A stretch of 64,000 bases of DNA. Source: Sporosarcina gallistercoris (GTDB taxonomy: Bacteria; Bacillota; Bacilli; Bacillales_A; Planococcaceae). Each line of letters starts with the position of its first letter. Within the stretch, counting starts at the first letter, position 1. Under the pieces are notes generated by a model. The model ran no database searches. It was not told where the DNA came from and was given only the letters and a program-made list of their open reading frames with translations. Shown here one piece after another: positions 11,541 to 19,331 of the stretch. The stretch covers positions 1-64,000 of the forward strand of contig NZ_JACSQY010000005.1 of NCBI RefSeq assembly GCF_014836415.1. Reading direction: 5' to 3'. The translations under genes and the position numbers were made by a program.

Positions 11541-12252
11541 ACTGACGACCTCCTAGTTTTGTATAAATCGTTTCATAGACATCTACTAAACTTCCTAAAT
11601 TACGGCGGAATACATCCTTATCGAGCTTTTCTTCTGTTTCGGAGTCCCACAAGCGGCACGTATCCGGAGAGATTTCGTCTGCTAAAAGAATCTCACCATC
11701 TGCAAGTTTTCCGAATTCCAGCTTAAAGTCTATTAAACGAACTCCTAGTTCGGCAAAGAGGTTTGTTAAAACGGTATTCACTTCCAAAGCTTTTTGCTGT
11801 AAGAGGTGGACTTCTTCTTTAGTCGCAAGCTCCAATTCTTGTATATGGGCTTCTGTAAGTAGTGGATCACCAAGCGCATCGTCCTTGTAATAGAATTCAA
11901 CGAGTTTGTGTTTTAACAGCTGTCCCTCGTCCAGCCCGAGTCGCTTGGATAGGCTTCCCGCAACTACATTGCGTGTCACCACTTCAAGTGGGATAATCGA
12001 AACTTTCTTGACGAGCTGCTCTGTGGAGGAAATCTGTTTGATGAAATGAGTAGGAATTCCTGCCTCATGGAGCTTTGAAAATAGCAAACTCGTAATTCCA
12101 TTCGTCAATGCACCTTTGCCGATGATTTCCTCTTTTTTCTCACCATTGAAAGCTGTTGCCGCATCTTTATATTCCACCCAGGCGACACCTTCGTCCGTTG
12201 TTGCAAAAATCTTCTTCGCCTTGCCTTCATACAGCAATTCTCGCTTTTCCAT
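11533..12252 (-). CDS. purC: SAICAR synthase
   Basis: PurC condenses CAIR with aspartate to give SAICAR. I place the start at ATG 12252, giving 239 residues beginning MEKRELLYEGKAKKIFATTD, because a GGAGG site lies upstream; the frame stays open to 12336 but that would add 28 unrelated residues. Key segments are FNGEKKEEIIGKGALTNGIT, PLEVVTRNVVAGSLSKRLG and LADEISPDTCRLWDS. The gene before it is purK, 64 bases away; in B. subtilis purB lies between these two, and here it is absent. Confidence 0.97.
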   Translation of the reverse strand: MEKRELLYEGKAKKIFATTDEGVAWVEYKDAATAFNGEKKEEIIGKGALTNGITSLLFSKLHEAGIPTHFIKQISSTEQLVKKVSIIPLEVVTRNVVAGSLSKRLGLDEGQLLKHKLVEFYYKDDALGDPLLTEAHIQELELATKEEVHLLQQKALEVNTVLTNLFAELGVRLIDFKLEFGKLADGEILLADEISPDTCRLWDSETEEKLDKDVFRRNLGSLVDVYETIYTKLGGRQYV

Positions 12253-12316
12253 TTGAAGAACCTCCGAAGTTAAGAATAATGTTTTGTTCCAGCAGCCACT
12301 TGCTAGCTCGTTCTGG

Positions 12317-13450
12317 TCAATGACTCCAAATCCCACTCACTTCAATTTCATCAAGAGCTAGCTCCACCGAGTCTCTCAAAACATTGACATGACCCATTTT
12401 TCGTTTAACAATCGCGTCTTTCTTCCCGTAAAGATGAACTTTCCAATCTTCTAATTCCGAAATTGCGTTTAGGATGTCCTGCAGATGTTCACCAAGAATA
12501 TTGATCATTACGACAGGACTCATTAAATCTGTTTCGCCCAATGGCCAATTACAGACTGCCCGTATGTGCTGTTCGAACTGTGATGTCTGACAAGCTTCCA
12601 TCGTGTAATGACCTGAATTATGGGGGCGTGGTGCCAATTCGTTTACAATAAGCTCTTCCTGTTCAGTTACAAACATTTCAACAGCTAGCGTTCCAACGAG
12701 GTGAAGCTGAGTGGCTAGTTGCTCAGCAAGTTTCACAGCTTTCCGTGATACTTCTTCACTGATACGTGCAGGCACGATGCTTTTGTGCAAAATGTTTTCG
12801 TGATGGATATTTTCTGCAACAGGGAAACACTTCATCATGCCATTCGTTTTCCTAGTGACGATTACAGAAATCTCTTTTGTAAAAGGGATCCACTTTTCAA
12901 TGACACACGTGCTATTATTCAGGAGCCCTGAAGCCAGCTCAATATCAGATTCTGAATGAATGACAATCTGTCCCTTACCGTCGTATCCCCCACGTGTTTT
13001 TTTCATTACACACGGATAGCCTACCGTACTGACGATTTCATGAATATCGCTCACATTTTTAACGATGCCGTAGGGAGCTACTGGTACTCCCGCATTTGTG
13101 ATCGCCTTTTTTTCTGTGATCCGATCTTGAGTGATTTGTAATAGTTCCGCTCCTTGAGGCAAGTAACTATTTTCTTTTAACCACGCTAACGCTTCAAAAC
13201 TCACATTTTCGAATTCATAGGTTATGACATCGCTCACTTCAGCGAGTTGTCGGATCGCATCTAGATCATCATAAGCGCCACTGATTTCAATATCTGCTAT
13301 TTGACCGCACGGACAGTTCGTTGTCGGATCTAAGACCGCTATACGGAATCCCATAGCCTTGGCAGACAAAGCCATCATGCGGCCAAGCTGCCCCCCGCCG
13401 ATGATTCCAATTGTCTGTCCTGGTAAAATCACGTTAGATAAGTTGTTCAT
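12317..13450 (-). CDS. purK: N5-carboxyaminoimidazole ribonucleotide synthase
   Basis: PurK makes N5-CAIR from AIR, bicarbonate and ATP. The 377-residue ATP-grasp protein has the N-terminal [20 protein letters not shown], the strand [12 protein letters not shown], the lid [15 protein letters not shown] and the catalytic [17 protein letters not shown]. It starts 17 bases inside the end of purE, a coupled arrangement. The next gene downstream is purC. Confidence 0.97.
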   Translation of the reverse strand: MNNLSNVILPGQTIGIIGGGQLGRMMALSAKAMGFRIAVLDPTTNCPCGQIADIEISGAYDDLDAIRQLAEVSDVITYEFENVSFEALAWLKENSYLPQGAELLQITQDRITEKKAITNAGVPVAPYGIVKNVSDIHEIVSTVGYPCVMKKTRGGYDGKGQIVIHSESDIELASGLLNNSTCVIEKWIPFTKEISVIVTRKTNGMMKCFPVAENIHHENILHKSIVPARISEEVSRKAVKLAEQLATQLHLVGTLAVEMFVTEQEELIVNELAPRPHNSGHYTMEACQTSQFEQHIRAVCNWPLGETDLMSPVVMINILGEHLQDILNAISELEDWKVHLYGKKDAIVKRKMGHVNVLRDSVELALDEIEVSGIWSH

Positions 13451-13922
13451 TGCTATTTAACACCTTTACTTTCGTTTCATTTCGAAGGGTTTCTAATCTA
13501 TGTGCAATTTCAAGGTCATTGCTGCCAATGATCTGCGCAGCCAGTAATCCAGCATTGACGGCACCCGCTTTTCCAATCGCGACTGTCGCTACAGGCACTC
13601 CGCCAGGCATCTGAACGATTGAAAGTAACGAGTCCATTCCATTTAAGGCCTTCGTTTGAACAGGAACACCAATGACAGGCAACGTGGTTTTCGCAGCTGT
13701 CATACCAGGTAGATGAGCAGCTCCGCCAGCCCCAGCGATAATGACCTGTATGCCTCGTTCGCGTGCGCTTTCTGCATAATTGAACAGCAAATCCGGAGTA
13801 CGATGTGCCGAAACCACTTGTTTTTCATAGGGAATCTTCATTTGTTCCAATGCTTCACACGCATGTTTCATCGTCTCCCAATCGGAAACACTTCCCATAA
13901 TGACTCCAACTTGTGCGTTCAC
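13434..13922 (-). CDS. purE: N5-CAIR mutase
   Basis: PurE moves the carboxyl group to give CAIR. The start is GTG at 13922, seven bases after GGGAGG; it gives 162 residues beginning [18 protein letters not shown] (first residue read as Met). The class-I fold motifs are [18 protein letters not shown] (catalytic His), [15 protein letters not shown] and [13 protein letters not shown]. The frame is open to 14045, but that extension runs through the riboswitch terminator and cannot be coding. It is the first gene of the pur operon. Confidence 0.96.
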   Translation of the reverse strand: MNAQVGVIMGSVSDWETMKHACEALEQMKIPYEKQVVSAHRTPDLLFNYAESARERGIQVIIAGAGGAAHLPGMTAAKTTLPVIGVPVQTKALNGMDSLLSIVQMPGGVPVATVAIGKAGAVNAGLLAAQIIGSNDLEIAHRLETLRNETKVKVLNSNEQLI

Positions 13923-13966
13923 TGTCTTCCCTCCCACATTTGGATACAAAGTTAACGAGTAGAAAT

Positions 13967-14013
13967 AAAAAAAGGACAGGAAACTTTCTCGTAGAAGAGA
14001 AAGTTCCCTGTCC
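13967..14013 (-). terminator. Riboswitch-controlled terminator before purE
   Basis: A 17-bp arm pair (13974-13990 with 13997-14013), almost fully complementary, is followed on the minus strand by TTTTTTT. Its 5' arm contains ACTTTCTC, which can pair instead with GAGAAAGT just 3' of the aptamer. This gives a standard terminator/antiterminator switch that guanine binding would turn off. Confidence 0.9.
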
Positions 14014-14072
14014 GGGATAAGTCGCCTTTTTAGAAAAAAGGGCATACCTATCCTGTGTTAAGGATGCACTTT

Positions 14073-14143
14073 CTCTCATAGTCCAACAATTTACGGTTAT
14101 TGGGTAGAAACGTCCGGGCCATATTCCCGAGTATATATGAGAG
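14073..14143 (-). promoter_or_regulatory. Purine riboswitch aptamer, guanine type
   Basis: On the minus strand the P1 arms CTCTCATA and TATGAGAG enclose the conserved core: ATATGG, GTTTCTACC, ACCGTAAA and GACTAT. The base at the specificity position (C in GACTAT, C74 in xpt numbering) predicts guanine or hypoxanthine recognition rather than adenine. It sits about 11 bases after the inferred transcription start and just before the terminator at 13967-14013, so it should repress the purine operon when guanine is plentiful. Confidence 0.95.
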
Positions 14144-14163
14144 ATATAAGTAAGTTCGTAATC

Positions 14164-14192
14164 ATCTTAACAATCACTTAACCGGGCGTCAA
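14164..14192 (-). promoter_or_regulatory. Sigma-A promoter of the pur operon
   Basis: On the minus strand TTGACG (14187-14192) and TAAGAT (14164-14169) are separated by exactly 17 bases. The expected start is near 14155, just upstream of the aptamer. Confidence 0.8.
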
Positions 14193-14195
14193 CAG

Positions 14196-14240
14196 AAAAG
14201 CGAATGTTTTATAATTATTTTTATTAAACGTTCGTATTAT
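14196..14240 (-). promoter_or_regulatory. Candidate PurR operator (paired PurBox-like sites)
   Basis: Two inverted copies of a CGAA-centred element (AAAGCGAATGTTTT and AAACGTTCGTATT on the plus strand) flank an A/T-rich spacer just upstream of the -35 hexamer. Spacing and orientation resemble the paired PurBoxes to which B. subtilis PurR binds, but the match to the CCGAAC core is imperfect (CGAAC and CGAAT). Confidence 0.55.
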
Positions 14241-14555
14241 TTGGTTTTTAGAGGGTTAAAAAGCAGTATACTTAAGCGGTTTTCATCGTTTCGTTAAAAA
14301 ACACACCAAATCATTTCTTTGTTGCTCTTACCAATAGTAGATTTCTTGTGTCTCAATGGAATTCGTCAGTTCGTTCAGTTTAATAATTCTTTGCTCCTCA
14401 TCTGCAGAGGGTTGTTATGGGAGGAAACCATCTCATTTACACTTCGCCACCCGTCGCATGTATAGCAATTTCCTTTTGAAATGCATGAGCTTAAAAATAC
14501 AAGCATAAACTTAATGGGATTCTTCTAAATGACGTAAGAGAAAGGAGTTGTTCTT
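14241..14555. other. Intergenic region, no gene seen
   Basis: This stretch separates the divergent pur promoter from the small gene at 14556. I see no open frame with a ribosome-binding site and no strong hairpin. It should carry the promoter of the downstream gene. Confidence 0.5.
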
Positions 14556-14822
14556 TTGGATCATGCTAACTCCAGCAAAGAAAATGAGGAACCAACCCCA
14601 ATAAGTGCAAGTCTAAGGCTTGCGCTCATATCATCCATTCTAATAACTATTGCAGACGGCATAGCAACCATCTCGGTAATTGCTGCAATCGATGAAGAAT
14701 TAAGCAATGGTGAAAGTGAGAAACAAGACCAAAAAGAGTTAGATGATAAGTTTGAAAACATGCAAAAGCAAATTGACAAATTGACATATGAACTAGCCAA
14801 AGTAAGATCAGCACGATTCTAA
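14556..14822 (+). CDS. Small helix plus coiled-coil protein, 88 aa, unknown (paralogue of 16828)
   Basis: TTG at 14556 follows AAAGGAG at nine bases. The product has a polar N-terminus, a central amphipathic or membrane-associated segment (SASLRLALISSILITIADGI, then ATISVIAAIDEEL), a charged linker and a terminal coiled coil, FENMQKQIDKLTYELAKV. The same order and signature (S/P-x-x-x-x-A-x-x-x-L-I, G-D/A-D-G, F-x-x-MQKQID-x-LT-x-x-L) occur in the 112-aa protein at 16828, so the two are paralogues. I do not recognise a named family. A terminator follows. It is likely monocistronic. Confidence 0.6.
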   Translation: MDHANSSKENEEPTPISASLRLALISSILITIADGIATISVIAAIDEELSNGESEKQDQKELDDKFENMQKQIDKLTYELAKVRSARF

Positions 14823-14882
14823 TTAGCACATACCGGGTTTCCATTATCTTGGTGCGATATGCACTAGACACTTAGAAAAAAA

Positions 14883-14928
14883 GCAATTACCCTCTGCTAA
14901 CTGACCAGTAAGCGGGGTAATTACTTTT
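14883..14928 (+). terminator. Terminator after the 88-aa gene
   Basis: GCAATTACCC pairs with GGGTAATTAC across a 22-base loop region, followed by TTTT. It lies 60 bases past the stop of the small gene. Confidence 0.6.
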
Positions 14929-15041
14929 CGGCATAACGTTTCTAAAACTTTGTAACCACTTTTCTATCGGAAGAAAAGTATGGCAATGGATTAGCGGGTT
15001 CAAATCACAAGGATACATAAGTGTTCTTCTTGATAAGAGCT

Positions 15042-15073
15042 AAACGTCTCTCCTTTTATGGGGAGACGTTTTT
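15042..15073. terminator. Terminator between convergent genes
   Basis: AAACGTCTCTCC pairs with GGGGAGACGTTT (one G-T pair), followed by TTTC on the plus strand. It lies nine bases beyond the stop of the minus-strand MEDS gene, so it can serve both directions. Confidence 0.75.
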
Positions 15074-15081
15074 CAATATAT

Positions 15082-15681
15082 CTATTTATCACGTGACTGA
15101 TATTCTTTTGACACAATTAACTCATTATCAAGCAATACATAAGGATGCGTTTTATACAAACTCTTTTTGAGATAATCCGGCATTCTATTTTTATCATATG
15201 CACAAATCAAAGAAAATGGTATTTGCATGACTGCCTGGTCAACTATATTCTCAAATTCTTCGATGAGGTGAGAAGGTCCGTTCAAGCTTGCCCACTCTAC
15301 ATGAGCCCAAGATCGGAATGAAATTTTATTTTCTACGTACGGTTGGACTGTTTTCGTAAAGTATTCTTCGATTGCGGAAGGAGAATAACTGCCACTCGAC
15401 AAATAGAAGTGAATGCTGTTTACATAATGGACATACTCCATTTCCTTGTCGGTAAATCGGGTGCTGAGCTCGTTCATAATCAGCCGATGATTTCGTTCGT
15501 TTTCGACCAAAACTACGTATTCACCTGCTGTGATCCCATCTCGGATATAGTTCAAAAGCTGGTGAAAATAATCCTTACTATCGTTATACTTAAACAAAAC
15601 ATGAGCATGCATTTGTTCATCAAATAATCGTTGGATTTTACTTTTCTCCACATCATTTACTATTTCAACTATGGTTCTCAC
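15082..15681 (-). CDS. MEDS-domain (DcmR-type sensory) protein, 199 aa
   Basis: The whole protein corresponds to a MEDS domain, the sensory module first named in methylotroph DcmR and common in Bacillales sensors. Diagnostic parts are MHAHVLFKYNDSKDYFHQLL near residue 24, the GITAGEYVVLVENERN strand-turn, and the ending SLICAYDKNRM...KTHPYVLL with the conserved Cys-x-Tyr-Asp and His-Pro. No kinase, receiver or DNA-binding domain is attached, so it is a stand-alone sensor, perhaps partnered in trans. The GTG at 15681 is the longest start; its ribosome-binding site is too close, so initiation further in is possible. Ligand and partner are unknown. Confidence 0.75.
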   Translation of the reverse strand: MRTIVEIVNDVEKSKIQRLFDEQMHAHVLFKYNDSKDYFHQLLNYIRDGITAGEYVVLVENERNHRLIMNELSTRFTDKEMEYVHYVNSIHFYLSSGSYSPSAIEEYFTKTVQPYVENKISFRSWAHVEWASLNGPSHLIEEFENIVDQAVMQIPFSLICAYDKNRMPDYLKKSLYKTHPYVLLDNELIVSKEYQSRDK

Positions 15682-16126
15682 CCCTTTAAATAGAATTCAT
15701 GTTCGTAGATCCATTTTATTACTTTATTAGAATAAAAGATAGTTTAAACATTCGACATTTTTTGCGCAGATCCTTTTTACAGGTTAAATGACATGGACTT
15801 CGTAATTAAAATCATTATTATGAATGATTTTACCTAAGTTAATGACTTAGGGAGGACATCTTACCATCATCGTTTCTCGATTGGTACAGCTATCTTTTTT
15901 GAGACCCCTGCTTCAAACTATAGGCAAGAGATGGTTGACGAACTCAGAGATTTTTTAAGAGGAAATACTTTGAGTGGAGTGAGAATGTTGAAGAGTCTAT
16001 CCTTTACACAGCACGAAAGATTTGAATTCAGAAGTTTTTCTATACGTTCAAAACGTTTGCTCCCCACTAATACAAGTTACATGTTAATACGTTTCCACAT
16101 ACCTTGAGGAAAAGGGGGATTCCAAA
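15682..16126 (+). other. Intergenic region with a possible gene remnant
   Basis: No well-supported gene is visible. On the plus strand a frame from about 15839 to 16107 is open for roughly 90 codons and reads like protein in its middle (RFSIGTAIFFETPASNYRQE, then MVDELRDFLRGNTLSG); its only ATG is at 15931 (58 aa) with no good ribosome-binding site. It could be a remnant of a lost gene or chance. Confidence 0.25.
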
Positions 16127-16552
16127 TTGAATCAAAGCTCAGTGCAGGATTCTACAGATACAAAAATCTTAAACGATATTTTAAAAGCGATTGATGGTGA
16201 GTATACGGCGATAGCATGCTATGAAATATTGGCTAGTCAGGCACCAAATGCTGATATAAAGAAACGTATTCTTGAAATCAGAAATGATGAAATCAGGCAC
16301 TACGAAACCTTTTGGTACCTATATTTTTCTTTAACTGATAAAAAACCAACACCAAAAATGACAAAACAATGTTCTCCGGATTATAAAGCCGGAGTACTCG
16401 CTGCATTCATCGATGAACAGGAAACCGTTGATTTTTATCACAAGATAGCTAGAAGTACTGATAATCCAATCATAAAAAATGTGTTTACCAATACTTCTGC
16501 AGACGAACAAAATCATGCAGTTTGGTATTTGTATTTTTTGAATCTCCTTTAA
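16127..16552 (+). CDS. Ferritin-like / rubrerythrin-type four-helix protein, 141 aa
   Basis: The start is TTG at 16127, with AAGGGGG about six bases upstream. The sequence has the ligand pattern of ferritin-like diiron proteins: E near residue 24 in AIDGEYTAIACYEIL, the E-x-x-H pair in IRNDEIRHYETF, E in AAFIDEQETVDFY and a second E-x-x-H in SADEQNHAVWYLYF. That is two Glu plus two E-x-x-H repeats, enough for a diiron site. It lacks a rubredoxin-like cysteine domain. Likely roles are iron handling or peroxide protection, by family only. Bacillus YhjR is a possible relative. It lies alone, followed by an inverted repeat. Confidence 0.7.
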   Translation: MNQSSVQDSTDTKILNDILKAIDGEYTAIACYEILASQAPNADIKKRILEIRNDEIRHYETFWYLYFSLTDKKPTPKMTKQCSPDYKAGVLAAFIDEQETVDFYHKIARSTDNPIIKNVFTNTSADEQNHAVWYLYFLNLL

Positions 16553-16623
16553 AGGGCTACCAATCTGCTAAAAAAGTCTTTTTTGTCGCTTTTCACATTT
16601 GGAAGGTGTGTTAAATTGTTTGT

Positions 16624-16663
16624 GAATCGCTAAAAATAATCAAAGGTGATTTTTTAGCGATTC
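16624..16663 (+). terminator. Inverted repeat, probable terminator
   Basis: GAATCGCTAAAAA and its perfect complement TTTTTAGCGATTC flank a 14-base loop, followed by pyrimidine-rich CTCTTCTTTCTTCC. It lies 71 bases after the ferritin-like gene. Confidence 0.6.
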
Positions 16664-16827
16664 CTCTTCTTTCTTCCAATCATCTTTTCACTTAGCACAT
16701 AATTCTTATAAGACAAGATATTCATCCACAATTTAAAAGTGTACGAATGGCCCTCAATTCACTACATCATTTTCGCATAGTTTCATACTATACTTAGAAA
16801 TCATTATCCAATAAAGGATGTGTAACA

Positions 16828-17166
16828 ATGAATAACCGTAATTATAATCCGCAAAGTGAAAATAGTGTCTCTCCAGAAATTTACGCTGCAAGGATTGGAT
16901 TAATCGGCACATTACTCTCCACATTAGGTGATGGACTTCAGTCGATCGGAGCAGGAATCGCATTACAACAATTAGAGATTTCTAGTATTCAAGATGCACA
17001 AACGCAAGCAGATCAATCCAACCAATTTGACTCCATGCAAAAACAAATTGACTTATTGACCAAAAAATTGAAGAAATGGAAAAAAATAAATAAGATAAAG
17101 TATTTTTACAAGAAACCTGTTCTTAATCAGTTACTACTTACAGAAGAACGGGTATTAACATCGTAA
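16828..17166 (+). CDS. Small helix plus coiled-coil protein, 112 aa (paralogue of 14556)
   Basis: ATG at 16828 follows AAAGGATG. The order is a polar N-terminus, SPEIYAARIGLIGTLLSTLG followed by DGLQSIGAGIALQQLE (an amphipathic or membrane-seeking segment), then FDSMQKQIDLLTKKLKKWKK, a basic coiled coil. The middle and C-terminal signatures match the 88-aa protein at 14556. The last about 27 residues (from KINKIKYFYKK on) have no counterpart there and run across an inverted repeat (CCTGTTCTT...AAGAAC, about 17118-17154) that could once have been a terminator, so the original stop may have been lost. The function is unknown. Confidence 0.6.
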   Translation: MNNRNYNPQSENSVSPEIYAARIGLIGTLLSTLGDGLQSIGAGIALQQLEISSIQDAQTQADQSNQFDSMQKQIDLLTKKLKKWKKINKIKYFYKKPVLNQLLLTEERVLTS

Positions 17167-17232
17167 TCTCATGCTAACTCTTCGTATAACGCTTCTACTC
17201 ATTTTCCCATATATATCAGGAGGATTTATTTC

Positions 17233-17781
17233 ATGAAAAAGTCACTAATACTTTTTGTAACATGCTTAGCAATAATGGTTGCAGGGTGTACGTCAAACGA
17301 AAAAGAACGCCAATCATTTGAAAGCATCAATTTGGTTGCATCTGAAAAGACATTGCCGAGTGAATTAGAAAATATTGCTGTAGTGCAAGATCCTAAAAAA
17401 CCTGTTGTAGCTCGGGTCACAAATCAGCAAGATTATGAGGTGATGTGGCATCAGTTTACTCTCGAAGGAGACATTCCTGAAGTTAATTTAAAGAAAAACG
17501 ATTTCGTATTTATCGGTATGTTCGAATCTAGCAGTTGTACATATGAAATTGACACGATGAAGGTAGAAGCCGAAACAAAAGAGTTAACAGTCGATTTTTC
17601 TCCGATAGCTGAAGCATGTACTGCAGATTTAAGTCCGAGAAATTTTGTAATTGCCATATAAAAAGAGATTTCCAGTGAACTTGACACTCTATTGTTAGTC
17701 TCCCAAGGAAATCAAACAGATATATCGATTCAACCCCCAAGAGGAAGTCTTGATAAAACCTTAACTTCATTCATTGATTAG
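17233..17781 (+). pseudogene. Lipoprotein gene interrupted by an in-frame TAA
   Basis: The gene has a good AGGAGG site and encodes a lipoprotein signal (MKKSLILFVTCLAIMVAGC, lipobox VAGC with Cys19). The mature part is acidic and includes QQDYEVMWHQFTLEGDIPEV and SSCTYEIDTMKVE. A TAA at 17659-17661 stops translation at 142 residues, but the same frame continues for another 39 codons that read as a natural C-terminus (KEISSELDTLLLVSQGN, then QTDISIQPPRG) before TAG at 17779. I infer a recent nonsense mutation. The 142-residue product may still be made. I do not recognise the family. Confidence 0.6.
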
Positions 17782-17937
17782 AAGTAGAGAACACCAATCA
17801 TGTTGGGTTCTCTTTTTCTTTTTTTATTGGTAAGACTCGTCTTTGTCTGAGTACAAGCTCTCTAAATTCTGAATTTTAACAGATTTGTTCTTTCATGCTT
17901 ACTTCAGCTCTATTGTGGCTGGATGTTCTTGTTCTAA

Positions 17938-18180
17938 TTAACTGGGATATCCATTGATTTTTAAAGTAATCGGATTTTGTATTGAAGACTCTGGCAGTTT
18001 CATCATTAATGTGGTCTCTTCCTCACCATTCGGGGATCCACTCCAATACTCAAATCGATGTTCTTCTTTTTCAGCATCTTTGAAATCAACACTGACTGGA
18101 TAATTGTAGAAATTCTTTTCACCTTCGAAAATCTGAAGGTTAAGACGTTTTTTATCTAAAAGGAAAATAAGTATATTTGG
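17938..18180 (-). pseudogene. C-terminal fragment of a lost gene
   Basis: On the minus strand an open frame directly follows the TAA of the EF-G-binding protein gene and runs 80 codons. It includes DKKRLNLQIFEGEKNFYNYP, VSVDFKDAEKEEHRFEYWSG and PITLKINGYPS before its stop at 17938. It has no start codon or ribosome-binding site of its own. The beta-rich pattern resembles the C-terminal part of DUF4179/DUF5643-type secreted or anti-sigma proteins, but I am unsure. It is best read as the tail of a gene whose front was replaced or deleted. Confidence 0.5.
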
Positions 18181-18831
18181 TTACTTTCGCAGAGAATCTC
18201 TTAGTAATGCTTCTAGATAAGCTACATCCGTTATGTTTTTATTGCATTTATTACTATCAGCGCAAATAAGATTGCCGATCGATCTGAAATAATCCGGATT
18301 GTTTGGATCCCTCTCTTTAGTTTTTGTAGTGAAGAAGGTAACGTCTGACTGACATTTGCATATGGAACATGTGTTATTCTTCGTAGAAAGGGAAAATGCA
18401 CATTCGATACCAACTAATTGTCCGTCAAGGTCATAAAGTAAATATTTTTTATTGGACCTGCTATCGTTCCAACTTAAGTATGTGACACGTGTCAAGTCAA
18501 CACCAGTTAAATCAGGCAGCTTCAGTTTTTTGCTTTTGGGGAAAAGTTTTTTAAGCTGTTGCTCTGTCACCGTTGGAAAAGGCAAGCGATAGGCTTCTAG
18601 CTCCATCATAGCTTGGTCATAGTCCTCTACTGTCTTCAACGTAGAAAAATCCAATATTCTTTTCTGCTCTGGAGTTATATTGGGAACACAGTTCATGATT
18701 TTTTCATTTGATAACTCATACACGGAGGCTAGCACTCGGGGAGGAATATGTTGCTTCGTGCTGTCTTTAATGAATGCCACTTGTTTACTGATGAAATTAA
18801 ACTGATCATTTTTTATAAATTTTTCTATCAT
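18181..18831 (-). CDS. FusB/FusC-type EF-G-binding protein, 216 aa
   Basis: Proteins of this family bind elongation factor G and release it from post-translocation ribosomes; some (FusB, FusC) give fusidic-acid resistance. The 216-residue length matches. The N-terminal half is helical (MIEKFIKNDQFNFISKQVAF), and the C-terminal half has the expected zinc-finger cysteines: C155-x2-C158 in NNTCSICKCQ and C190-x5-C196 in NLICADSNKCNKN. Also typical is DLTGVDLTRVTYLSWNDSRS. It appears to be a single gene. Whether it protects against fusidic acid cannot be told from sequence; many chromosomal homologues do not clearly do so. Confidence 0.85.
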   Translation of the reverse strand: MIEKFIKNDQFNFISKQVAFIKDSTKQHIPPRVLASVYELSNEKIMNCVPNITPEQKRILDFSTLKTVEDYDQAMMELEAYRLPFPTVTEQQLKKLFPKSKKLKLPDLTGVDLTRVTYLSWNDSRSNKKYLLYDLDGQLVGIECAFSLSTKNNTCSICKCQSDVTFFTTKTKERDPNNPDYFRSIGNLICADSNKCNKNITDVAYLEALLRDSLRK

Positions 18832-18940
18832 CGCGCTTCACTCCTAAGTTCCAACTTTTACTCCATATCCATAGTTTAAAGGCATATGTGATACCCGACT
18901 AGAGCAAGAATCGGTTAGAAACGTTCTCTACATAACAAAG

Positions 18941-18973
18941 CCCCGTGCACATGGGTTCACCATTGACACGGGG
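18941..18973 (-). terminator. Terminator after the CD3324-family gene
   Basis: CCCCGTG and CACGGGG flank a 19-base loop; on the minus strand the stem is followed by CTTTGTT. It lies just past the stop of the 94-aa gene. Confidence 0.65.
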
Positions 18974-18978
18974 GGATT

Positions 18979-19263
18979 TCAACACATATTTTTATGATGT
19001 GAATAGACAATCTTTTTAATGGTTTCAACTGAGAGATAATACTCCTGAGCTAGATCCTCTATACAAGCACCTTTTGTAAAAGCTTCTCGAATTGTTGCAT
19101 TTCGGAGATCTAACCGTTTTCGGCTGCCGCTGGAAGCTCCCCATTTTTGATACTCATTTTCATGCTTAGGGATGTAAAGCGTTTCCCCTTGCACATATTT
19201 TTGGATTTCAATTATAAGCTGTTCAGGTAAAACCTTCTGTGCGTTAATATACGGCAATTTCAC
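18979..19263 (-). CDS. CD3324-family / Mor-like helix-turn-helix protein, 94 aa
   Basis: The sequence follows the CD3324-family pattern closely: MKLPYINAQKVLPEQLIIEI, YVQGETLYIPKHENEYQKWG, SGSRKRLDLRNATIREAF, and the terminal HTH GACIEDLAQEYYLSVETIKK-IVY. The last part resembles the Mor transcription-activator DNA-binding domain, so a small DNA-binding regulator is likely. Targets are unknown. The ATG at 19263 has a GGAGCG site. A possible 30-codon leader frame with a strong AAAGGAGG site lies upstream at 19332-19424. Confidence 0.75.
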   Translation of the reverse strand: MKLPYINAQKVLPEQLIIEIQKYVQGETLYIPKHENEYQKWGASSGSRKRLDLRNATIREAFTKGACIEDLAQEYYLSVETIKKIVYSHHKNMC

Positions 19264-19331
19264 TCGCTCCTTATCTTGTATAGATAAATGGGAGCAAAGC
19301 CAATTGGTCAGAAAAACTCATAGCGATAAGA

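Noticed and set aside
13923..14045. N-terminal extension of purE to 14045
   Set aside because: It would translate the riboswitch terminator stem and poly-U. GTG 13922 has a proper ribosome-binding site and gives the standard PurE N-terminus.
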